Shown here piece by piece: positions 31,619 to 40,207 of a stretch of 64,000 nt of DNA (positions are counted from its first letter, which is position 1; every line of letters starts with the position of its first letter). The notes below the pieces were generated by a model. That model ran no database searches. It worked only from the letters and a program-made list of their open reading frames with translations, and was not told where the DNA came from. The translations under genes and the position numbers were made by a program. The stretch is from contig JAIQFV010000008.1 in NCBI GenBank assembly GCA_020073085.1, positions 124,001 through 188,000 of the forward strand, read 5' to 3'. The DNA comes from Terriglobia bacterium. GTDB lineage: Bacteria; Acidobacteriota; Terriglobia; JAIQFV01.

Positions 31619-33289
31619 ATGTTGAGGCATCTCTTCATTTCCAATTACGCGCTCATCGACCAAATGGAAATGGAGTTCCATAGTGGCCTCAACCTCCTTT
31701 CGGGGGAGACCGGTTCGGGCAAATCCATCATCGTGGACGCGCTGGGGCTGTTGTTGGGGAGCAAGGCCTCGCCGGAGATGGTCCGGACGGGTTCTGACCA
31801 CGCCTCGGTCTCCGGCGTTTTTCAAATTGCCAAAAACCCATCAATCACGCGGTTCCTCGACGCCCAGGGAGTGGAGTCGAATGATGAGGAACTCATTCTC
31901 AAACGGGAGATCTCGCGCGAGGGGAAGAGCCGGGCGTTTATCAATCATCAACCGATCACGGTGAGCACTCTCAAGTCGTTAGGCCGCTGGCTGGTGGACA
32001 TCCACGGACAAAATGAACAGCAAGCCCTGGCCGAGGCCGATGCTCAGCTCGCGCTCGTGGACGAATTTGCCGGAAACCAGGGTTTGCTGGAGGAACTGGC
32101 GGAACTGGCTCAACAGTTGACTGCCCTCCGGTCCCAACGCGAGGCCCTCGAACACAATGAGAAAGAGCAGAACCGACTGGCCGATTTGTTCTCTTTTCAA
32201 AAAAAGGAAATCGAGACAGCTCAATTGAAACCGGGGGAAGACGAGATCCTCAACGCCGAACACAGGTTGCTCGCCAATGCCACCAAGCTGTTCGAGGTGG
32301 CCAATGAGGTCTATGCTTCCTTGTATGAATCCGAGGCGGCGGCGGCACGCACCGTTTCCCTGGCGGAACGCTCGCTGGAGTCCATTGCGCGAATTGATGA
32401 AACCCTGGCTGCGAACCTGGAGCAACTGCGTTCCGCTCGAATCCAGCTGGAGGATGTGGCCCTCAGCATGCGGGATTACTTGAGGAAGATCGATATCAGT
32501 CCCGGCCGGTTGCAGCAGGTTGAATCCCGGATGGCGGAAATTGAGAAGCTGCGCCGCAAGTACGGAACGACCGTCAACGAGATCCTGGACTTCTACCAGG
32601 ACGTCGCCCAGCGGCTCCAAGCCCTCGAGCATCGCGATGAGGAACTGGAATCACTCAAGCATCAGATGAGCCAGCTGAGTGAAGGCTACTTCAGCAAAGC
32701 GACGACGTTGTCGGACCGGCGCCAGCGCACCGCCCGGGAAATGGAGAAGGCGCTCGAGCATGAGTTGAAGCAGCTGGCCATGGAGCGCACCCGGTTCAAA
32801 GTCCAGTTCGACCGCTCCCCTGTGGAGTTCTCTCCGTTCGGGTTCGATGCCGTCGAATATCTGGTCTCTCCCAATGTGGGTGAAGCGTTGAAGCCCCTGG
32901 CGCGGATCGCCTCCGGCGGGGAGATTTCGCGGCTGATGTTAGCGCTCAAGACCATCACGCACGCAGGTTCCCGGATCAAAACCTTGGTGTTTGACGAAGT
33001 GGATGCCGGGATCGGAGGTCGAACGGCGGAAGTTTTAGGGCGAAAGCTGAAATCGCTTGCCCAAAAAAACCAGATTCTGTGCGTGACGCATCTGCCGCAG
33101 ATCGCTTCGTTTGCCGATCACCACTACTTCATCGAAAAGGTGGAGTTGGGCGGCCGAACCGTCACCCGCGTCGAGCACCTGGGCGAGGATGACCGCATTA
33201 ACGAATTGGCAAGAATGCTGAGCGGTGCTAGAATCACGGACGCTGTAAAAAAGCATGCCAGAGAATTGCTGAAGCAAAGTAGAAACTGA
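31619..33289 (+). CDS. recN: DNA repair ATPase RecN
   Basis: 556 residues from ATG 31619, the start that matches the family (MLRHLFISNYALID). GTG 31595 and ATG 31601 are alternatives. SMC-like architecture: N-terminal Walker A GETGSGKSIIVDAL, central coiled coils from about 150 to 345, and C-terminal signature ASGGEISRLMLALK with Walker B TLVFDEVDAGIGG and CVTHLPQIASFADHH. RecN tethers broken DNA ends during recombinational repair of double-strand breaks. The preceding minus-strand tol operon is divergent, with about 200 bases between the starts. Confidence 0.96.
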   Translation: MLRHLFISNYALIDQMEMEFHSGLNLLSGETGSGKSIIVDALGLLLGSKASPEMVRTGSDHASVSGVFQIAKNPSITRFLDAQGVESNDEELILKREISREGKSRAFINHQPITVSTLKSLGRWLVDIHGQNEQQALAEADAQLALVDEFAGNQGLLEELAELAQQLTALRSQREALEHNEKEQNRLADLFSFQKKEIETAQLKPGEDEILNAEHRLLANATKLFEVANEVYASLYESEAAAARTVSLAERSLESIARIDETLAANLEQLRSARIQLEDVALSMRDYLRKIDISPGRLQQVESRMAEIEKLRRKYGTTVNEILDFYQDVAQRLQALEHRDEELESLKHQMSQLSEGYFSKATTLSDRRQRTAREMEKALEHELKQLAMERTRFKVQFDRSPVEFSPFGFDAVEYLVSPNVGEALKPLARIASGGEISRLMLALKTITHAGSRIKTLVFDEVDAGIGGRTAEVLGRKLKSLAQKNQILCVTHLPQIASFADHHYFIEKVELGGRTVTRVEHLGEDDRINELARMLSGARITDAVKKHARELLKQSRN

Positions 33290-33460
33290 GTGCTCAGGCG
33301 TCGGGGGGCTCAGCGCATGACCAGGGGCCATCACGGAAACGGCTGCAGAGTATTGCTTTAACCGGATCTGCGGAACTTGGGCCTGCAGGGGACTCAGCGC
33401 GCGTTCGAACCAGGGGACAGGGTGACTGGTATTCAGGGATGCGGAACAGGCTTCAACGGA

Positions 33461-34852
33461 ATGGAAAACAAGAAGTTTTACATTGAGACTTTCGGGTGCG
33501 CCATGAATGTCCACGACTCCGAGAAGGTGGCGGGGACGTTGATTGGCATGGGGTACGAGGTCACGCAGTCTCTCGAAGAGGCCGGGCTAGTGCTGGTCAA
33601 TACGTGCAGCATTCGCGAAAAGGCTTCGGAGAAGGTTTTTTCGAGACTGGGGGCCCTGAAAAAGGCCTTTCCACAGAAGAAGGTGGGCGTGCTGGGCTGT
33701 GTTGCGCAACAGGAGGGCGCCCGGTTCTTCCAGCGCGCGCCCAATGTCCACCTGGTGGTCGGGTCGGCCAGCTATAACAACATCCCCCGCCTGATTCGTG
33801 AACTCGAATCCGGCAAAGACCGCATCATCGACATTCACCAGGATGACGAGCACTGCTTTGAAACCGAAGTGACGCAGCGGATTGGTCCCTACCGCGCCTA
33901 TCTCACAATCATCGAAGGCTGTAACAACGTGTGCTCCTTTTGCGTGGTCCCGCATACGCGTGGACCGGAGCGGAGCCGTCCGAGCGATCAGGTCATTGCA
34001 GAAGTCCGACGGCTGGTGGACGAAGGTTACACCGAGGTCCAATTACTGGGGCAGAATGTCAACTCATACCGTGACCCGCTGGGCAGACGAAGCTTCGCCG
34101 AACTTCTGGGTGCGGTGGCGGAGGTGGAAGGCATCCGGCGCGTGCGGTTCGCCACCTCCAACCCCCAGAACTTTGTTCGCGAGGTGGTCGACGCCATCAA
34201 TGCCCACCCCGCGCTTTGCAATGCCGTGCATCTCCCGGTGCAGTCCGGCGCTACCTCCGTATTGAAGCGGATGCAGCGGGAATACACGCGTGAAGAGTAC
34301 CTGCGCAAAGTGGATTTCATCAAACAGTCTCCCCGCGGGATTGCCCTCTCCTCCGATGTCATTGTCGGCTTCCCGGGTGAAACGGACTCGGAGTTTGAAG
34401 AATCCCTCTCTTTGCTCGAAACCGTGGGTTACCAGCAGTTATACTCCTTCATTTACTCCCCGCGACCAAACACTGAAGCCCGGGCGATGATTGATGATGT
34501 ATCGCCGGGAGAAAAATCGCGCCGGCTCGCGTTCCTTCAGAATCGCCAGCGGGAGATCCAGACTGAACGAGCTAAGTCCATGGTTGGAACGGAGGTTGAG
34601 GTTCTGGTGGACGGGTTTAGTGTGAAGGACCCAAACACCCTCGCGGGCCGGACCAGCACCAACTACGTGGTGAATTTCAGCGGCCCTAGGGCGTTGCGGG
34701 GTCGCTATGTGAAGGTCCGGATTACGAAATCAGGTGTCAATAGCCTGGTGGGTGAGAGTGCTGATCCCACCTGGCAAGGCAACTCTTTCTCAAGTCCGAT
34801 GATCCAAACACACCCGGAGGGCGCCGAACTGGGAGGACCCCATGGAAATTGA
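33461..34852 (+). CDS. miaB: tRNA-2-methylthio-N6-isopentenyladenosine synthase MiaB
   Basis: 463 residues from ATG 33461. N-terminal UPF0004 domain with the three Cys of the auxiliary cluster (FYIETFGCAMNVHDSEK, VNTCSIREKA, GVLGCVAQQEG). The radical SAM domain has CNNVCSFCVVPHTRGPERS, and the C-terminal TRAM domain has EVLVDGFSVKDPNTLAGRT. The ERSR segment and full domain set fit MiaB rather than MtaB or RimO. It adds the methylthio group at A37 of tRNAs that read codons starting with U. Its end overlaps the DUF151 gene by 11 bases. Upstream 33290-33460 holds no gene. Confidence 0.95.
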   Translation: MENKKFYIETFGCAMNVHDSEKVAGTLIGMGYEVTQSLEEAGLVLVNTCSIREKASEKVFSRLGALKKAFPQKKVGVLGCVAQQEGARFFQRAPNVHLVVGSASYNNIPRLIRELESGKDRIIDIHQDDEHCFETEVTQRIGPYRAYLTIIEGCNNVCSFCVVPHTRGPERSRPSDQVIAEVRRLVDEGYTEVQLLGQNVNSYRDPLGRRSFAELLGAVAEVEGIRRVRFATSNPQNFVREVVDAINAHPALCNAVHLPVQSGATSVLKRMQREYTREEYLRKVDFIKQSPRGIALSSDVIVGFPGETDSEFEESLSLLETVGYQQLYSFIYSPRPNTEARAMIDDVSPGEKSRRLAFLQNRQREIQTERAKSMVGTEVEVLVDGFSVKDPNTLAGRTSTNYVVNFSGPRALRGRYVKVRITKSGVNSLVGESADPTWQGNSFSSPMIQTHPEGAELGGPHGN

Positions 34853-35327
34853 AATGAAAATTCGCGGGCTGATGTTGGATCCGGTCACTAATATGCCCAT
34901 TGTTGTCTTGAAGGAAGCCGAGGGCGCTTCCATACTTCCCATCTGGGTGGGTAATTTTGAAGCCAACGCAATCGCGATCGAGATTGAAAAAGTCCAGACC
35001 CCCCGTCCCATGACTCATGATCTCATCAAGAACATCCTTGTTGGCCTTCGTGCGACTCTGCAAAGGGTGGTGGTGAGTGAGTTGAAGGATGACACTTTTT
35101 ATGCCCTCGTGTGGTTGAACATTGACGGTCGCCTCGTCTCGATTGACTCCCGCCCCAGTGACGCCCTGGCCCTGGCCTTGCGCATGGACTCCCCGATCTT
35201 CGTGGAGGAAGATGTCCTGAAGACCTCCAAAGCGGCGATGCTCACTTCGGACAAATTCAAGGACGAAAACCTGCGCCGCTGGCTTGAAAACCTGACCGAG
35301 GAAGACCTGGGAAAATACAAGATGTAG
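34842..35327 (+). CDS. bifunctional nuclease family protein (DUF151)
   Basis: 161 residues. The DUF151 core is complete: GLMLDPVTNMPIVVLKEAEG, LPIWVGNFEANAIAIEIE, RPMTHDLIKNIL and RLVSIDSRPSDALALALRMD. The C-terminus is short and helical. Homologues in plants and bacteria show RNase/DNase activity, and in many bacteria the gene directly follows miaB as it does here with an 11-base overlap. The function in bacteria is not settled; a link to tRNA or RNA metabolism is suggested by the neighbour. Confidence 0.88.
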   Translation: MEIEMKIRGLMLDPVTNMPIVVLKEAEGASILPIWVGNFEANAIAIEIEKVQTPRPMTHDLIKNILVGLRATLQRVVVSELKDDTFYALVWLNIDGRLVSIDSRPSDALALALRMDSPIFVEEDVLKTSKAAMLTSDKFKDENLRRWLENLTEEDLGKYKM

Positions 35328-35491
35328 TGGTGGTCGGCCGCCCCTCCCCTAAAAAAAGTGTTGCTCCCAGCAAAATCCAGATTACAATGAGGGTGGACTG
35401 TCGATCCCTGCCAGCCCGAAGGGGCGAGTATGGCTCACGTGACTCAAGCTTTCTTGCCGTCATTCCCATTCCCTTTCTCTCGGAGCTTCCC

Positions 35492-36247
35492 GTGATTATC
35501 ACCATTGCGAACCAAAAGGGGGGCGTCGGTAAGACCACGACTGCGATCAATCTTGCCTCTGCCCTTGCCCGCAAGGGGAAGCGTACCCTTCTCGTTGATA
35601 TTGACCCCCAGGCCAACTCCTCGATTGTCTTCTGCGATATTCACCAGCTCCTTTACTCGACCTATGATGTGCTCGCCGACTCGCAGGTCAAAATGAAAGA
35701 CATCCTCCAGCACACCTCGGTACGGCATCTTGATCTCGCGCCCGCCCGCATTTCGTTGGCCAAGCTGGAGAGTCAGCTGATCGGGGAACTCGATGCTCCA
35801 TTCCGTCTCAAGGACGCGTTGGCGCCGGTGCGCGCGGATTATGATGTCGTCATCATCGACACTCCGCCGGCACTCGGCATCTCGACAGTGAACGCCCTGG
35901 TCGCATCCACCCATTTGCTGGTCCCCATTCAGGCCTCTTATTTCGCCCTCGAAGGAACCGACGACCTTCTGGAAACGTTCGAGAAGGTCAAGGCGCGCGC
36001 CAATCCGGACCTGAAGATCCTCGGGGTGCTCATCACGCTGGTAGACAAGCGGACCAGACTCTCCAAGGACATCACCTCGCAAATCCGGAAGGTCTTTTCC
36101 AACAACGTCTTCAGAACCACGATTTCAAAGAGCGTTCGCCTTGAAGAAAGCCCGGCGTATCGGGAATCCATTTTTACATTTGCCCCGGATTCTTCGGGGG
36201 CCGCTGAGTATTTTAAGCTCTCCGAGGAGGTGCTGCACCGTGCCTAA
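35492..36247 (+). CDS. parA: chromosome partitioning ATPase ParA/Soj
   Basis: 251 residues if translation starts at GTG 35492 (CGGAG seven bases upstream); the in-frame upstream codons to 35327 do not match the family. Deviant Walker A KGGVGKTTTAINLA at residues 8-21, Walker A' LLVDIDPQANSS, Walker B VVIIDTPPALG. It moves ParB-bound DNA by cycling on the nucleoid. The stop overlaps the start of parB, so the two are translationally coupled. Residue NQ instead of a longer N-terminal DNA-binding domain marks it as the chromosomal (type Ia-lacking HTH) kind. Confidence 0.92.
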   Translation: MIITIANQKGGVGKTTTAINLASALARKGKRTLLVDIDPQANSSIVFCDIHQLLYSTYDVLADSQVKMKDILQHTSVRHLDLAPARISLAKLESQLIGELDAPFRLKDALAPVRADYDVVIIDTPPALGISTVNALVASTHLLVPIQASYFALEGTDDLLETFEKVKARANPDLKILGVLITLVDKRTRLSKDITSQIRKVFSNNVFRTTISKSVRLEESPAYRESIFTFAPDSSGAAEYFKLSEEVLHRA

Positions 36248-37067
36248 ACGCGTCGGACTGCCCACTGTGATTCACATGCGTCATGATGCCCATTACGTCG
36301 ACGCTTTGACCGCCAAGACGGGGGCGCCGCTGGGCCGCATGATCGCCGTCGACCGGATTGAGCCGAACCCGAACCAGCCGCGCCAACATTTCGGTGAACT
36401 GGAGGAACTGATCGCTTCGATCAAGGAAAAAGGTGTGCTGGAACCCATCCTGGTCCGCTTCGATCCTCAATCCCAGAAATTCATGATCATTTCAGGAGAG
36501 CGGAGGTTCGCCGCCAGCGTGCGGGCCGGACTGAAAGAAATTCCTTGCATCGAAAAGGAGGCCACCGATTCGGAGGTGGCTGAAATCGCACTCATCGAAA
36601 ATCTGCAGAGGAAGGACCTGACGGCTTTTGAAGAAGCCGACGGGTTCAAGGCCCTCTCGGACCGGTTTGGATACACGCACAACGACATCGCTAAGAAGAT
36701 CGGGAAGTCGCGCTCTTCGGTCACGGAAACGCTTTCGATCAACTCCCTGCCCGAGGATGTGAAGAAGCTGTGCCGGGAGGCGGGCATCCAGGCCAAGACC
36801 ATGCTGCTGGAAATCGTCCGTCAGCCATCGCATGAGAAAATGGTTTCGACGGCCCGGCGTATCATGCGTCACGAGTTGACGCGCGCCGCCTCGCGCCAGG
36901 AACGCCAACCGGAATCTGCGAAACGTCCGAAGACCTTTACCTTTCACTTCGTTCCTCCCAACCAGGAGTTTCAACTGGATCTCCGATTCAAACGCGGGCA
37001 GGTGGAACGAGCGGAGATCATCGAAATCTTAAGGAAGGTCCTGGCTGCCCTGGAAGAGAAGGGTTGA
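36240..37067 (+). CDS. parB: ParB-family partition protein
   Basis: 275 residues from GTG 36240, with GAGGAGGTG seven bases upstream, overlapping the parA stop by 8 bases. ParB/RepB/Spo0J nuclease-like domain at about 35-125 (IEPNPNQPRQHFGELEELI, ISGERRFAASVRAGLKEIPC, LIENLQRKDLTAFEEADGF) and a KorB-like helix-turn-helix at about 140-200 (IAKKIGKSRSSVTETLSIN). The GERR motif of the CTPase pocket is present. It binds parS and spreads as a CTP clamp. No parS-like palindrome was noticed in the window by eye. The C-terminal dimerisation region is basic, then a short acidic end. Confidence 0.9.
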   Translation: MPKRVGLPTVIHMRHDAHYVDALTAKTGAPLGRMIAVDRIEPNPNQPRQHFGELEELIASIKEKGVLEPILVRFDPQSQKFMIISGERRFAASVRAGLKEIPCIEKEATDSEVAEIALIENLQRKDLTAFEEADGFKALSDRFGYTHNDIAKKIGKSRSSVTETLSINSLPEDVKKLCREAGIQAKTMLLEIVRQPSHEKMVSTARRIMRHELTRAASRQERQPESAKRPKTFTFHFVPPNQEFQLDLRFKRGQVERAEIIEILRKVLAALEEKG

Positions 37068-37094
37068 AGGAGCGGTCTTCGAGTCTCTCGAACC

Positions 37095-37111
37095 CGAAGC
37101 ACGCGGCTTCG
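37095..37111 (+). terminator. small hairpin after parB
   Basis: CGAAGC, loop ACGCG, GCTTCG: a perfect 6-bp stem 28 bases past the parB stop. It has no U-tract. It may weakly separate parAB from gcvT. Confidence 0.25.
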
Positions 37112-37131
37112 ATCCTGGACCTGCTTCCGGC

Positions 37132-37160
37132 TTGACACCCCCCGTTCGCTATGCTAGGTT
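37132..37160 (+). promoter_or_regulatory. candidate sigma-70 promoter of the gcv operon
   Basis: TTGACA (37132-37137), 17-base spacer, TAGGTT (37155-37160), with an extended TGC directly before the -10 box. Transcription would start near 37167, about 25 bases before the gcvT GTG. That leaves no space for a glycine riboswitch. Confidence 0.55.
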
Positions 37161-37191
37161 TTCGTTGCTAGATTTCACCAGGAACAACACT

Positions 37192-38304
37192 GTGTCCACC
37201 ACCGCTGAGTCGCAAACCCTGAAAAAAACTGCCCTCAATAAGATTCACCACGCTCTCAAAGCCAAGATGGTCGACTTCGGGGGATGGGAGATGCCGGTCG
37301 AGTACTCCGGCATTATGAGCGAGCATTTGAAGGTTCGCACCGCCGTCGGATTATTTGATGTTTCTCACATGGGAGAGATCGACATCCGGGGGAAGGAGGC
37401 GCTCGCCCTGGTCCAGCAGGTCACTTCCAACGATGCCTCCAAGCTTGCCGATGGACAAGTTCATTATTCCGGGCTGACCACGTACGAGGGAACTTTTGTC
37501 GATGATGTGCTCGTCCATCGCATCCGGCCCGATCATTATTTTTTGTGCGTGAATGCTTCGAACTCCGACAAGGACTTCGCGTGGATCGTGAAGAACAACC
37601 GGTTCGACGCCGAAGTGAGAAACTTGAGCCCTGAATACACGCAATTGGCCGTCCAGGGGCCGCGTGCCTTGTCCGTGTTGCAACGGCTGACCTCCACGGA
37701 TCTCAGTGCCATCCGATATTACTGGTTCACCTACGGGAAGGTCGAAGGGGTGGACGCCATGATCGCGCGAACGGGCTACACGGGCGAGGACGGGTTTGAA
37801 ATCTATTTTCCACCGGCCGAGTCCGAGCGCCTCTGGAATCGGATCATGGAGGCGGGGGCGAGTGAAGGCATCGCACCTGCGGGTCTCGGTGCACGGAACA
37901 CCTTGCGGCTCGAAGCGAAGATGGCCCTCTATGGTCACGAGATTGATGACACCACGACCGTGCTCGAGGCGGATCTGGGCTGGATCTGCAAACTCCAGAA
38001 AGGCGACTTTAATGGCCGCGACCTCCTCCTGAAACAAAAGCAGGAGGGAGTCAAGCGGATCCTGGTTGGATTTGAAATGACGGAGCCGGGAATTGCCCGG
38101 GAGCATTACCCGGTATTGTTCAAAGGTCAAACGGTGGGCCAGGTGACCAGTGGATCGCCCGCGCCTTTCCTGAAAAGGAACATCGGCCTGGCTTACGTGC
38201 CGGTTGACCATTCCGCGGTCGGAACTGAAATCCAGATTCAAATCCGGACCCGCCCAGCCGCGGCCCGAATCGTCGCCACGCCGTTTTATAAACGACCCAA
38301 GTAG
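37192..38304 (+). CDS. gcvT: aminomethyltransferase (glycine cleavage T protein)
   Basis: 370 residues from GTG 37192 (AGGA nine bases upstream, start consistent with the promoter at 37132). Folate-binding GcvT domain: [58 protein letters not shown] and [19 protein letters not shown]. The C-terminal barrel has [22 protein letters not shown]. It transfers the methylene group of the aminomethyl-lipoyl GcvH to tetrahydrofolate and releases ammonia. It begins the operon gcvT-gcvH-gcvPA-gcvPB. Confidence 0.95.
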   Translation: MSTTAESQTLKKTALNKIHHALKAKMVDFGGWEMPVEYSGIMSEHLKVRTAVGLFDVSHMGEIDIRGKEALALVQQVTSNDASKLADGQVHYSGLTTYEGTFVDDVLVHRIRPDHYFLCVNASNSDKDFAWIVKNNRFDAEVRNLSPEYTQLAVQGPRALSVLQRLTSTDLSAIRYYWFTYGKVEGVDAMIARTGYTGEDGFEIYFPPAESERLWNRIMEAGASEGIAPAGLGARNTLRLEAKMALYGHEIDDTTTVLEADLGWICKLQKGDFNGRDLLLKQKQEGVKRILVGFEMTEPGIAREHYPVLFKGQTVGQVTSGSPAPFLKRNIGLAYVPVDHSAVGTEIQIQIRTRPAAARIVATPFYKRPK

Positions 38305-38456
38305 ATTGCCAGCCGGTGTGGATGCCATTCTAACCGATTCATTCGCATTCATTCACAACCTAAGTCGAAAAACCTCAAGACAGCCAAGCACAGCACACGC
38401 CAGCGGCAACGTTGGGTGATCTCAAAAAGAGAAAACATTAAGATGGCCGAGGACCT

Positions 38457-38852
38457 ATGAGCAAGTATCCAGAAGACTGCTTATATACGAAGGAACACGA
38501 ATGGATTCGTGTGAACGGGAAGACGGGAGTTGTCGGGATCACCCACTACGCACAAAAACAACTGGGGGACATCGTGTTCGTTGAACTGCCGAAGGTCGGC
38601 GATCACTTCGACACCAACGAGTCGTTCGGCACAGTCGAGTCCGTCAAAGCCGTCTCGGAAATCTATTGTCCCGTGGCCGGTGAAGTAACGGAGATCAACG
38701 AGGCGGTGGTGAATTCTCCGGAGACGCTGAACAGCGATCCCCATGGGGACGCCTGGTTGATTGAGATAAAAATTAAGAACCCCCCGGATCTGGAGGATCT
38801 CATGTCGGCGGAGGAGTACGATGAATACATCCACGACGAGGCCGCCGAATAA
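38457..38852 (+). CDS. gcvH: glycine cleavage H protein (lipoyl carrier)
   Basis: 131 residues. YTKEHEWIRVNGKTGVVGIT begins the fold, and the lipoylation site is intact in FGTVESVKAVSEIYCPVAGE (the Lys of ESVKA). GAGGA precedes the ATG by about five bases. The stop TAA overlaps the start of gcvPA (TAATG). It carries the aminomethyl group between the P and T proteins. It is the reference for the lipoyl-less GcvH-like protein at 15888. The 152-base gap after gcvT contains no feature that was recognised. Confidence 0.96.
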   Translation: MSKYPEDCLYTKEHEWIRVNGKTGVVGITHYAQKQLGDIVFVELPKVGDHFDTNESFGTVESVKAVSEIYCPVAGEVTEINEAVVNSPETLNSDPHGDAWLIEIKIKNPPDLEDLMSAEEYDEYIHDEAAE

Positions 38853-40207
38853 TGCGTTATCTCCCCAAATCTGACGCCGAGCGAAAGCGCATGCTCCAGA
38901 CCGTGGGGGTGGAGTCTGTCGACCAATTGTTCGCCCACATCCCCCCCGCCATCCGGCTGAAACGCTCGCTCCAGCTGCCGCCCCCCTATTCCGAGCCTTC
39001 CCTCCTCGAATTCTTTAAGGCCTGCGCCGCCGAAAATGCCCCGGGGACGGTCTCTTTTCTTGGGGCAGGCATGTACCGACATTTCATTCCGGTCGTGGTG
39101 GATCATCTCATCTCACGGACGGAGTTTTACTCCGCTTATACGCCTTACCAGCCGGAAGTCAGCCAGGGAACCCTTCAAGCCATTTTTGAATTTCAGTCCT
39201 TGATGTGCCAGCTGACCGGCATGGAGGTGGCCAACGCTTCCATGTACGACGGAGCCACGGCCATGACCGAAAGCGCCCTCATGGCGCAACGTATAACCGG
39301 CCGCAGTGACCTGCTGGTGGCAGAGACTGTGCATCCTGAATACCGTGAAGTCCTCCTCACCTATACGCGGCACCTCAACACTCGCGTGCGCAGTGTGGCA
39401 TTTACCGAAAGCGGACAGGTGGATTTGGACGAACTGAAGAAGCGCCTCTCCGATAAGATTGCAGCCGTCATCATCCAATCTCCCAATTTCTTCGGAAACG
39501 TGGAACAGCTTGAAGAGATTGCCCGACTCGCCCACGAGAGAGGATCGCTCCTGGTGGTCGCGGTGGCGGAATCGATCTCGCTCGGCTTGCTGCGCCCGCC
39601 TGGCCAACCGACCGGAGACGGCCAACCGGTCGCCGACATCGTGGCCGGTGAAGGTCAATCGCTCGGTATCCCGATCAGTTACGGGGGCCCCGTTCTCGGG
39701 TTTATTGCCACGCGGGACAAGCATGTCCGCCAGATGCCAGGACGCCTGGTCGGCCAGACGGTGGACACTACCGGACGACGCGGCTTCGTCCTGACCCTGG
39801 CCACCCGAGAACAGCATATCCGCCGAGAGAAAGCGACTTCCAATATCTGCACCAACCAGGCCCTGTGTGCCTTGATGAGCACCATCTACCTCTCTCTCCT
39901 GGGCAAGCAGGGATTGCGTGAGGTGGCGATTCAAAATATGTCAAAAACACAGTATGCCCTTGGCCGGTTCAAGACCATCGACTCCGTCGAGGTTCTATTC
40001 AATGGTCCTCGCTTTAATGAATTCGTGATTCGGACCAGGGACCGGCGGAAATTCTCAGACCGGAAACTGTGGAAGCAGAACCTGGTCGGCGGGCTCTCCC
40101 TGAAACGGTTCTATCCTAGACTGAAGAACGCCGAACTCCTGTGTGTCACGGAACAAACCCCCAAGGCCTCGATCGACACTCTCGTGGACCTCTATCAGAA
40201 CGGATGA
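38852..40207 (+). CDS. gcvPA: glycine dehydrogenase (decarboxylating) subunit 1
   Basis: 451 residues. MRYLPKSDAERKRMLQTVGV and SFLGAGMYRHFIPVVVDHL, YTPYQPEVSQGTLQAIFEFQ and MEVANASMYDGATAMTES are hallmarks of the N-terminal half of the P protein. It has no PLP lysine of its own, as expected for subunit 1. With subunit 2 it decarboxylates glycine on the lipoyl arm of GcvH. The start overlaps the gcvH stop, and the stop overlaps the gcvPB start (ATGA), so all are coupled. Split GcvP is the form used by many thermophiles, Firmicutes and Acidobacteriota. Confidence 0.95.
   Translation: MRYLPKSDAERKRMLQTVGVESVDQLFAHIPPAIRLKRSLQLPPPYSEPSLLEFFKACAAENAPGTVSFLGAGMYRHFIPVVVDHLISRTEFYSAYTPYQPEVSQGTLQAIFEFQSLMCQLTGMEVANASMYDGATAMTESALMAQRITGRSDLLVAETVHPEYREVLLTYTRHLNTRVRSVAFTESGQVDLDELKKRLSDKIAAVIIQSPNFFGNVEQLEEIARLAHERGSLLVVAVAESISLGLLRPPGQPTGDGQPVADIVAGEGQSLGIPISYGGPVLGFIATRDKHVRQMPGRLVGQTVDTTGRRGFVLTLATREQHIRREKATSNICTNQALCALMSTIYLSLLGKQGLREVAIQNMSKTQYALGRFKTIDSVEVLFNGPRFNEFVIRTRDRRKFSDRKLWKQNLVGGLSLKRFYPRLKNAELLCVTEQTPKASIDTLVDLYQNG

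Noticed and set aside
35492-37067. parS site near parA-parB
   Set aside because: No sequence close to the usual 16-base parS palindrome was noticed by eye in the neighbourhood; a computed search would be needed to exclude it.
37068-37191. Possible glycine riboswitch upstream of gcvT
   Set aside because: A good promoter at 37132-37160 leaves a leader of only about 25 bases, too short for a riboswitch.
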